A stretch of 5,082 bases of DNA, taken from Gammaproteobacteria bacterium. GTDB taxonomy: Bacteria > Pseudomonadota > Gammaproteobacteria > Chromatiales > Sedimenticolaceae. A program made the position numbers and the translations under genes. Position 1 is the first letter of the stretch; each line of letters starts with the position of its first letter. This document shows, piece by piece, positions 1 to 4,467 of this stretch. The notes under the pieces are model-generated. The model was not told the DNA's origin. It ran no database searches and saw nothing but the letters and a program-made list of their open reading frames with translations. The stretch covers positions 1-5,082 of the forward strand of contig JAGRHB010000058.1 in NCBI GenBank assembly GCA_020445245.1, in the 5' to 3' direction.

Positions 1-1
1 G

Positions 2-184
2 GAACTGGTACAGCTGTATTTCGATGCGGCAAGCCACGGTGCGCGGATAGGCAGTCGCGATGACTGCGTGTTCTTCCAGAGTCTGTTGGAGGAAGAGCAG
101 GCGCATGCGCAGGAGCTGACAATGTGGATGCGGCAGCTGGAAAGGCCGATCAGTGGTCAGCGAGCTGAGCAAAGAATTGCATGA
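2..184 (+). CDS. Bacterioferritin-like protein, C-terminal part (5' end outside window)
   Basis: Sixty C-terminal residues are visible in frame 2, ending at TGA 182-184; the start lies before base 1. The fragment reads as the last two helices of a ferritin-like four-helix bundle: an amphipathic stretch with L-Y-F-D near residues 5-8, a turn (GSRDD, residues 17-21), then a helix with EEEQAH at residues 30-35. E32 and H35 fit the E-x-x-H pair that supplies ferroxidase ligands in bacterioferritin. Ferritin-like genes are a regular member of proteobacterial cso loci, normally after the csoS1 shell genes, and the acRAF and mcdAB genes that follow support that setting. Its role in carboxysomes is not established. 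Only the C-terminus is seen, so haem-binding residues cannot be judged, and another ferritin-superfamily protein remains possible. Confidence 0.75.
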   Translation, partial: ELVQLYFDAASHGARIGSRDDCVFFQSLLEEEQAHAQELTMWMRQLERPISGQRAEQRIA

Positions 185-218
185 ACCAGAACGGACCAGC
201 CAATAGGAGAATGTAGCC

Positions 219-482
219 ATGAATCAGCAATGGCACGAGCGACCACGCCCGGCACGTCTTGAGCGACGTTACGAGTTCGAAAACTATCTTGCGCTTCGTG
301 ACTTTCTTGATTGTGCCGCCGAGCTGTCAGAACGTGAAGATCTTTACCCTGACATGGGTTTCGGCCGGAACTACGTCAATATCACGATCCACGCTGATGA
401 GGGCAGCTCATCGCTCGACAGCAAGAAGCACCGCTTCGCCGAATTGCTCGACGAGCTGTGCCCTGCTGCTGCGACAGTCTGA
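219..482 (+). CDS. acRAF: acRAF, pterin-dehydratase-like alpha-carboxysome Rubisco assembly factor
   Basis: The 87-residue protein has the fold pattern of pterin-4a-carbinolamine dehydratase (PCD/DCoH): an R-x-Y-x-F strand at 17-20, a helix around 24-37, a strand V-N-I-T-I-H at 53-58 and a C-terminal helix (FAELLDEL). The three histidines of active PCD are missing: the HHP motif reads L42-Y43-P44, and the third His position reads D60. This points away from a dehydratase and toward acRAF, the PCD-like chaperone that helps form IA Rubisco assemble in alpha-carboxysome organisms. AGGAGA at 205-210 sits 8 bases before the ATG. The gene starts 34 bases after the ferritin-like gene and ends 9 bases before mcdA, so one transcript is likely. 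The family call is firm; the Rubisco role is by analogy and neighbourhood. Confidence 0.85.
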   Translation: MNQQWHERPRPARLERRYEFENYLALRDFLDCAAELSEREDLYPDMGFGRNYVNITIHADEGSSSLDSKKHRFAELLDELCPAAATV

Positions 483-491
483 CCGTACGAA

Positions 492-1118
492 ATGCCGATC
501 ATCGCGCTGGTCGGGAACAAGGGCGGCGCCGGCAAGACGACGTTGTGCGTGAACATGGCGAGTGCGCTCGCCGCGAAGGCGCCAACGGCAATACTGGACG
601 CAGATCCACAGCGCTCGTCACTGCAGTGGCGTGAACTTGCGGTGCGTGATGATGCGGTAGCCGTTATCGACGCCGTGGACGACCTGGCCGCCAAGGTCAA
701 CAAGTCGCGAAGAAGCTTCGTGAATCTTGTTCTCGATTGTCCACCCTCGGTAGACGCCGTACAGACGGCTCAGGCGCTGGGTCTGTGCGACCTGGCCTTG
801 ATCCCGGTGCAGCCGTCGCCGCTGGACCTCTGGGCCACGGTGCATATTGTCGACAGGGTGGAAACCGCGAAGCAGGCAAACCCGAGACTTCGCGCAGTAC
901 TTGTGATCAACCAGCTGGAACCGCGAACCCGCTTGTCGCAGCTGATGCGCCAGGCGCTTGCCGAGCTTGACCTGCCCGCAGCACGGACCGCCATACGACG
1001 CCGGGTTGCCTATCGTAGCAGTGTCCTGGAGGGGCGGACTGTGATGGATCTTGGCAGTCGCGGCGCCGTGGCCGCCAACGAAATCCGAGAACTTATCGAG
1101 GAGGTAATCAGGACATGA
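492..1118 (+). CDS. mcdA: McdA, ParA/MinD-family ATPase for carboxysome positioning
   Basis: This is a 208-residue ParA-type ATPase. The deviant Walker A motif KGGAGKTT lies at residues 10-17 with signature lysine K10 and P-loop lysine K15; the Walker A' motif is LDADPQ at 35-40; Walker B is LVLDCPP at 79-85 with D82. In alpha-carboxysome loci the ParA-like protein is McdA, which binds the nucleoid nonspecifically in its ATP form and, with McdB, spreads carboxysomes along the cell. Having the signature lysine fits the proteobacterial McdA type; the beta-cyanobacterial McdA lacks it. No clear Shine-Dalgarno precedes the ATG, and only 9 bases separate it from the acRAF stop, so translation may be coupled. 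A plasmid or chromosome ParA is unlikely because there is no parB and the neighbours are carboxysomal. Confidence 0.88.
   Translation: MPIIALVGNKGGAGKTTLCVNMASALAAKAPTAILDADPQRSSLQWRELAVRDDAVAVIDAVDDLAAKVNKSRRSFVNLVLDCPPSVDAVQTAQALGLCDLALIPVQPSPLDLWATVHIVDRVETAKQANPRLRAVLVINQLEPRTRLSQLMRQALAELDLPAARTAIRRRVAYRSSVLEGRTVMDLGSRGAVAANEIRELIEEVIRT
1098..1105 (+). promoter_or_regulatory. Strong ribosome binding site of mcdB inside the mcdA 3' end
   Basis: GAGGAGGT lies 9 bases before ATG 1115, within the last codons of mcdA. It fixes the mcdB start and shows that this very small gene is really translated. Confidence 0.8.
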
Positions 1119-1330
1119 CGAGCAAAGACAAGACCGGAGATCAACTGGTTGCTTCGATCCGCCGAACCAAGGCAGCGGCCGCCAAGGCGGATCCCACAGC
1201 AGCGCCGGCCAAAGCCGCAACGCGGGCACGTAGTGCTGCCGGGCAGAGCAAGGGTGCGAAAGCGGGAAAGGCGGCCACAGGCGTCTCTGCCGGGCATTAC
1301 CAGGCCGGCCGGCGTGTGTGGCCTGATTAG
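1115..1330 (+). CDS. mcdB: McdB, small disordered carboxysome-positioning adaptor
   Basis: The 71-residue protein is very rich in alanine (20) and lysine/arginine (14), has four Asp and no Glu, and is probably mostly disordered. It has three visible parts: a short N-terminal segment that may be helical (DQLVASIRRTK, about 9-19), a low-complexity Ala/Lys middle, and a C-terminal end YQAGRRVWPD with tryptophan two residues before the last. Alpha-McdB proteins are small, low in sequence conservation, encoded directly after mcdA, and carry a conserved tryptophan at the C-terminus that is needed for carboxysome association; all of this fits. The ATG overlaps the mcdA stop (ATGA, 1115-1118) and has a strong ribosome binding site. 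McdB would link carboxysomes to McdA and stimulate its ATPase. Homology is argued from position, composition and the tail, not from a long alignment. Confidence 0.8.
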   Translation: MTSKDKTGDQLVASIRRTKAAAAKADPTAAPAKAATRARSAAGQSKGAKAGKAATGVSAGHYQAGRRVWPD

Positions 1331-1335
1331 CCACA
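1317..1335 (+). repeat. Small inverted repeat across the mcdB stop codon
   Basis: TGTGGC (1317-1322) and GCCACA (1330-1335) are perfectly complementary around a 7-base loop. The mcdB stop TAG (1328-1330) sits in the loop and right arm. No T-run follows, so an intrinsic terminator is not supported; a 3'-end stabilising hairpin or chance are both possible. Confidence 0.35.
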
Positions 1336-1387
1336 ACGGGGATTGGTTGCAGTATCGTCCGAGCGGAATACCGCGTCGATTGCGCGT

Positions 1388-1417
1388 TTGTCAGTCTGCC
1401 ATCAGAGGCAACATTAG
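1388..1417 (+). promoter_or_regulatory. cbbR: Weak candidate promoter for cbbR
   Basis: TTGTCA at 1388-1393 is one base off the -35 consensus. At 18 bases spacing CATTAG (1412-1417) matches the -10 box at only three of six positions. It lies about 100 bases before the cbbR start, and nothing better was seen in the 1331-1520 gap. Treat as a guess. Confidence 0.22.
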
Positions 1418-1474
1418 GTGTGCCAGAGCGAGCAACGATGATCCCCACCCAGAGTTGGGCCACACAGACGTAAC

Positions 1475-1505
1475 CGGGCGACGGCGTAGCGTACGCCGTA
1501 TCCCG
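1475..1505. promoter_or_regulatory. Inverted repeat upstream of cbbR, candidate operator or hairpin
   Basis: ACGGCGTA (1481-1488) and TACGCCGT (1492-1499) form a perfect 8-base inverted repeat around GCG. Outside two mismatched positions on each side, CGGG (1475-1478) pairs with CCCG (1502-1505). The element ends 15 bases before the cbbR ATG, just ahead of its ribosome binding site. In DNA it could be a dyad operator, perhaps for autoregulation by the LysR-type protein; in RNA it could be a leader hairpin or end the mcdB transcript. There is no T-run. Confidence 0.5.
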
Positions 1506-1509
1506 ACGT

Positions 1510-1514
1510 GAGGA
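1510..1514 (+). promoter_or_regulatory. cbbR: Ribosome binding site that sets the cbbR start
   Basis: GAGGA lies 6 bases before ATG 1521. It directly abuts the in-frame TTG at 1515, which is too close to be served by it, so ATG 1521 is the preferred start. Confidence 0.65.
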
Positions 1515-1520
1515 TTGAAC

Positions 1521-2567
1521 ATGCCCCCGTCCAGAGATCAGTCATACACACCACCTGCTGCGATGCCCGATTATCTGATCCGGCACGCAACATTGCGCCA
1601 GTTGCAGTTGTTTGAGGCAATCGTGCGACTCGGCAGTTTCACGCGCGCTGCGGAAGAGCTGTTCCTTACCCAACCCACCGTTTCGATGCAGATCAAGAAG
1701 TTGGCCGACTCGATGGGCTTGCCGCTGTTCGAGCATGTCGGCAGAAACGTCAGCCCAACGGAAGCGGGCATGGAGCTATACGAATCCTGCCGCCGCATCT
1801 TCGAGACGCTGGCGAACCTGGAGATGAAGCTGGCGGATCTGAAAGGCATAAAGCGTGGTCGGCTGCGCTTGGGTGTCATCACGACCGCCAAATATTTCGC
1901 ACCTGAGATTCTCGGCGAGTTTTGCCAGCAGTATCCGGGCATCGAGGTTGCACTCAAGGTCTCCAACCGTGACCGCATCATTGAGCGCATCAACGCCAAC
2001 GAGGACGATCTGTACATAATGGGCCAGGCACCCTCCGATCAGTCGGACATTGAGGCTTTCCCGTTCGCGCCGAACCCGCTGGTGGTGATGGCTCCACGCA
2101 ACCACCCGCTGGTCGGCAAGAAGAAGATCGCGCTGTCACAGATCATGGAAGAACCATTTATTCTGCGCGAACCGGGCTCGGGCATACGCGATGCGACATT
2201 GCGGATGTTCGATGAGTTCGGTGGTCGTCCGCACGTGCGCATGGAGCTGGGCAGCAACGAGGCGATCAAACATGCGATCGTTGGCGGTTTGGGCCTCTCG
2301 GTCTTGTCGCTGCATACCCTGGCATTGGAGGGACCCGATGGCCCGGTAGCGATCCTTGACGTAGAGGGCTTTCCGATCATGCGCCAGTGGTACCTGGTCC
2401 ATCCAAAGGGTAAGGAGCTGTCGCTGGTCGCAAAGGCCTTCCTGACGTTCGCCCTGGAACTCGAACCGCGTATGCGTGAGCGCATGGAGGCCATGTGGCC
2501 TGACCTGAGCAGGTTCATGAGCGGCTCGATGCCGTCGCGCCGAAAAGCCGCCAGGAAGAATCGCTGA
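1521..2567 (+). CDS. cbbR: CbbR-type LysR transcriptional regulator of CO2-fixation genes
   Basis: The 348-residue protein is a LysR-family regulator. The N-terminal winged helix-turn-helix is at about residues 24-82, with the recognition part TRAAEELFLTQPTVSMQIKKL at 41-61, then a linker helix, then a periplasmic-binding-protein-like effector domain from about 110 on. Stretches such as TTAKYFAPEILGEFC, NEDDLYIMGQ, EEPFILREPGSG and MELGSNEAIKHAIVGGLGLSVLS are typical of CbbR/RbcR, which activates Rubisco and other Calvin-cycle operons in response to metabolites such as RuBP, NADPH or phosphoenolpyruvate. About 20 residues precede the usual family start, and a basic tail (SRRKAARKNR) follows the usual end. 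Another in-frame ATG at 1563 would give a more typical N-terminus but has no ribosome binding site. CbbR is often divergent from its target operon; here it lies downstream of the operon on the same strand. Confidence 0.88.
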   Translation: MPPSRDQSYTPPAAMPDYLIRHATLRQLQLFEAIVRLGSFTRAAEELFLTQPTVSMQIKKLADSMGLPLFEHVGRNVSPTEAGMELYESCRRIFETLANLEMKLADLKGIKRGRLRLGVITTAKYFAPEILGEFCQQYPGIEVALKVSNRDRIIERINANEDDLYIMGQAPSDQSDIEAFPFAPNPLVVMAPRNHPLVGKKKIALSQIMEEPFILREPGSGIRDATLRMFDEFGGRPHVRMELGSNEAIKHAIVGGLGLSVLSLHTLALEGPDGPVAILDVEGFPIMRQWYLVHPKGKELSLVAKAFLTFALELEPRMRERMEAMWPDLSRFMSGSMPSRRKAARKNR

Positions 2568-2571
2568 ACTG

Positions 2572-2625
2572 GCCTGAATCTCTCTCGGCATCACGGATGC
2601 CGGCGAATCCTGCAGCCATTCAGGC
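2572..2625. repeat. Nested inverted repeats between convergent genes, possible bidirectional terminator
   Basis: The outer arms GCCTGAAT (2572-2579) and ATTCAGGC (2618-2625) are perfect complements. Inside them CGGCATC (2586-2592) and GATGCCG (2596-2602) form a second perfect stem with loop ACG. The structure fills the 52-base gap between cbbR (stop 2565-2567, + strand) and the NUDIX gene; the right outer arm includes the NUDIX stop codon (2620-2622, - strand). The symmetric layout suits a shared transcription end, but neither strand has a T-run, so factor-dependent termination or an mRNA-protecting structure is as likely. Confidence 0.5.
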
Positions 2626-3174
2626 GCCGCGCATACGCCTCGTCTTCTCCACCATCCGGCGGGTCGAAAGGTTGTTGTTGAAGCGCGCCACGTCGCCAAG
2701 GGGTACCCAAAGGATCTGGTGCGACTCGTCGTTTCCAGGTATGGCGAGGTCGTCGTCCATCTCCACCAGGAAGCGGATGTCATAGTGATCATGCTGCGGA
2801 CCGCGGCGGCTCGCGGGTATCCGGTGGATGTCGACGTCAAAGATCGTGTTGCCAATCAGGCGAACGTGTGACTGATCAAGCCCCGTCTCCTCCGAGGTCT
2901 CGCGAAGCGCGACCCGCAGGATATCGGCGTCACCGTCGGCATGACCGCCGGGCTGGAACCATTGATCGTGCTTGCGGTGGTGGAGAAGCAGCACCCTGTC
3001 CCTGCGAGGGTTGACCACCCAGGCGGAGCCGGTAACGTGCCCTGGCCAAAGGTCGCAATGGAAGCAGTTCTGGTGAGTCGAGACGAATTTGCGAGTGCGT
3101 GTGACATACGCCGCCTCATCCATGAAACGGGTGCGGTGTCGGTCCAGCAGGTTCAGCAGTTCGCGGCGATGCAT
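2620..3174 (-). CDS. NUDIX hydrolase
   Basis: The 184-residue protein is a NUDIX hydrolase, a family that cleaves nucleoside diphosphates linked to another group using Mg2+ or Mn2+. The NUDIX box runs from G77 to L99: G77-x5-A83-x7-R91-E92-x2-E95-E96-x-G98-L99. The metal-binding E92, E95 and E96 are present; the first Glu of the consensus (G-x5-E) is Ala at 83, flanked by D82 and D84. Ahead of the box, FHCDLWPGHVTGSAWVV (38-54) and HHRKHDQWFQPGGHADGD (65-82) match the subfamily with GGHADGD-type boxes, whose substrates are poorly known. It starts 11 bases after the csoS1D stop on the same strand, so co-transcription is likely, although no clear ribosome binding site is seen. Substrate and any carboxysome link are unknown. 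Confidence 0.85.
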   Translation of the reverse strand: MHRRELLNLLDRHRTRFMDEAAYVTRTRKFVSTHQNCFHCDLWPGHVTGSAWVVNPRRDRVLLLHHRKHDQWFQPGGHADGDADILRVALRETSEETGLDQSHVRLIGNTIFDVDIHRIPASRRGPQHDHYDIRFLVEMDDDLAIPGNDESHQILWVPLGDVARFNNNLSTRRMVEKTRRMRGA

Positions 3175-3185
3175 GGGATGAGGGA

Positions 3186-3836
3186 TCAGGTGCCCGAGGG
3201 GCTTTCGACCGCCGCGATCGCGGCTGCCGCGGCTTCATCGATGTCGCCTTCCCTGCCCGACAGGATCAGGCGCCCGAAGGCGCCGACCGCACGCACGTCG
3301 ATCAGCGTTATATTCGCGGCCTTTTCGGCCTGGTTGGCGGCATACACGACATAGCCAGCGGGTTCGGTTTCAAGGATGAACATGCTCTGTCCCGGCAGGA
3401 TCATCGAGCCACGCCGGTCCTGCCGGTTGATCAGCACTGTGTGGTCGGGCGTCATGCCACGGATGGTCTCCTGCCAGGCAATGCGGCACCTTTCCCTCTG
3501 GTCCTGGCTGGCACCTATGTTGGCCAGCACCACGCGGCCTGCCTCCCGCACGTCACTCTGGTCGCGATGATGCACCACCATGGATCCGTAAGAGCGCTCC
3601 ACGACCTGCTGGGCCAGGTGCACGCGGGTGGCCTTCAATGCGATGTCGGTGAGACGGTGGATTGCCATGCCGGGCGAAACCTCGACCCATAGGCATGCGT
3701 CGCCCGGGACCGGCAGAAAGCCCTGCGACACGGTCGCCATGTACGCCGCCAACTGCGGCTGCAGCGAGTCGATGTAGACGTAGGTCCGGAGGTTGATCAT
3801 GCCTGCGCATCGCCCTGCAGAAAGGCGCGAAAGCAT
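3186..3836 (-). CDS. csoS1D: CsoS1D, tandem-BMC (trimeric) alpha-carboxysome shell protein
   Basis: The 216-residue protein matches CsoS1D along its length. Characteristic stretches are [18 protein letters not shown] (16-33), [18 protein letters not shown] (40-57), DIALKAT (64-70), a second half with [17 protein letters not shown], and the BMC signature [21 protein letters not shown] followed by [14 protein letters not shown]. Two BMC domains in one chain trimerise into a pseudohexamer; in Prochlorococcus CsoS1D two trimers stack and a Glu-Arg pair gates the large pore. That pair is present here as E80-R81 in VVERSYGS, so a gated pore for metabolites such as RuBP is plausible. The start is uncertain: ATG 3836 is the longest form, while ATG at 3800 (MINLRTYV) drops 12 residues that show no conservation I can recognise; neither has a good ribosome binding site. 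Stop is at 3186-3188. Confidence 0.92.
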   Translation of the reverse strand: MLSRLSAGRCAGMINLRTYVYIDSLQPQLAAYMATVSQGFLPVPGDACLWVEVSPGMAIHRLTDIALKATRVHLAQQVVERSYGSMVVHHRDQSDVREAGRVVLANIGASQDQRERCRIAWQETIRGMTPDHTVLINRQDRRGSMILPGQSMFILETEPAGYVVYAANQAEKAANITLIDVRAVGAFGRLILSGREGDIDEAAAAAIAAVESPSGT

Positions 3837-3957
3837 AGCGCACCGGGCTTGCGCCTGCTCCGATAAAGTACCCGGGAGGAGTCAGGTTGCTGAGGCCTGC
3901 AATCACTGCAGCGGACAGCATCACCCAGGTTCGATGCGTAAAGGGAGCACGCCCGGA

Positions 3958-4272
3958 TCAGCCCTCGTTGGTCGGGCTGTGAACCACGAGCGAGAAGCGG
4001 CTGCGGAAGCTGTAGTCCTCGATGTTCAGTCGTATGTGATGGTCGACGTGCGCGTCGCGACAGCGGTCGATCTGGGTGCAGATCTCGTGGACGTCGCCAC
4101 TGTAGCAGCAGCGTTTCCCCCAGGGTTGCCAGGGCGTAAAGCGTGGAGCCATCAGTGGTGTGTGTTCGATGCAGATTACACAGCCCCTCCTGAGGCATTC
4201 GCCGATCTGTCCGAGGGCGCGGACTGTCCTGGAGTCGCAGTCTTTCATGTCCTGTTGTTCCATCGCCAGCAT
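3958..4272 (-). CDS. Rubisco small-subunit-like (CbbS-like) cysteine-rich protein
   Basis: The 104-residue protein resembles the Rubisco small subunit over most of its length. Residues 17-37 (a helix, then GCVICIEH) fit the CbbS helix and GWxPxIEH strand; W48 and W51-G52 fit the YWxMWxLP region; 61-76 (VHEICTQIDRCRDAHV) fits VLAEIxACRxAYP; 78-81 (HHIR) and 93-97 (FSLVV) fit the last two strands. The LP-x-F core after the second Trp is lost (KRCCY), so it is unlikely to be the ordinary CbbS, which should sit with cbbL upstream. Eight cysteines (12, 26, 31, 34, 55, 56, 65, 71) are unusual. TGGGAG at 4286-4281 sits 8 bases before ATG 4272 and decides this start; an in-frame ATG at 4353 adds 27 residues with no such site. 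It lies between a SulP gene and csoS1D, all on one strand. Possible roles: Rubisco-binding linker or alternative small subunit (inferred). Confidence 0.7.
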   Translation of the reverse strand: MLAMEQQDMKDCDSRTVRALGQIGECLRRGCVICIEHTPLMAPRFTPWQPWGKRCCYSGDVHEICTQIDRCRDAHVDHHIRLNIEDYSFRSRFSLVVHSPTNEG

Positions 4273-4280
4273 GTTTGCAT

Positions 4281-4286
4281 CTCCCA
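4281..4286 (-). promoter_or_regulatory. Ribosome binding site setting the start of the small-subunit-like gene
   Basis: On the - strand TGGGAG is followed by 8 bases and then ATG 4272. The spacing is ideal and favours 4272 over the upstream in-frame ATG at 4353. Confidence 0.7.
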
Positions 4287-4297
4287 GGCCGATGTGC

Positions 4298-4361
4298 CCG
4301 ATAATCGGTGCGTGCGGTAGCCTTTGTTGACTGCCTGTCGCTTCGAGAGTCAAGACTAGTC
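4298..4361. promoter_or_regulatory. Cluster of dyad sequences upstream of the small-subunit-like gene
   Basis: Three symmetric elements lie in the 195-base gap between the SulP and small-subunit-like genes: CCGAT-A-ATCGG (4298-4308), TTGACT/AGTCAA (4327-4332 and 4348-4353, 15-base spacer) and the 8-base palindrome GACTAGTC (4354-4361). They could be regulator-binding sites for a promoter driving the small-subunit-like gene and csoS1D on the - strand. On that strand TTGACT (4353-4348) resembles a -35 box, but I see no good -10 at the right distance. Confidence 0.35.
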
Positions 4362-4403
4362 AGTGAACTCGTGCAGCGGAAATAGGAAATGGGCGAGGAC
4401 GCG

Positions 4404-4426
4404 ATAGATGCGGATCTATGATCTAT
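4404..4426. repeat. Short inverted plus tandem repeat after the SulP gene
   Basis: ATAGAT (4404-4409) and ATCTAT (4414-4419) form a 6-base inverted repeat with loop GCGG, and GATCTAT is repeated in tandem (4413-4419, 4420-4426). It lies about 40 bases downstream of the SulP stop on the - strand. It might mark the transcript end, but no T-run follows. Confidence 0.3.
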
Positions 4427-4467
4427 GGGTCTGTCGGGATTCATCGGTAACCGGTGGCGCATCCTGT

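Noticed and set aside
219..482. Active 4a-hydroxytetrahydrobiopterin dehydratase
   Set aside because: All three catalytic His positions are replaced, and the gene sits in a carboxysome operon.
492..1118. Chromosome or plasmid partition ParA
   Set aside because: There is no parB or parS-like array nearby; the next gene is a small McdB-like protein and the neighbours are carboxysomal.
618..1463. 281-codon open frame on the - strand
   Set aside because: It is antisense to mcdA and mcdB, which have clear motifs and ribosome binding sites; its translation is low-complexity and matches no family I recognise.
1515..2567. TTG start for cbbR at 1515
   Set aside because: GAGGA at 1510-1514 directly abuts it, leaving no spacing; ATG 1521 has a proper 6-base spacing.
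2136..2855. 239-codon - strand frame between cbbR and the NUDIX gene
   Set aside because: It overlaps cbbR antisense and the NUDIX gene in another frame, and has no recognisable domain.
3958..4353. Longer form of the small-subunit-like protein starting at ATG 4353
   Set aside because: The extra 27 residues do not resemble CbbS and the ATG lacks a ribosome binding site, whereas ATG 4272 has TGGGAG 8 bases upstream.
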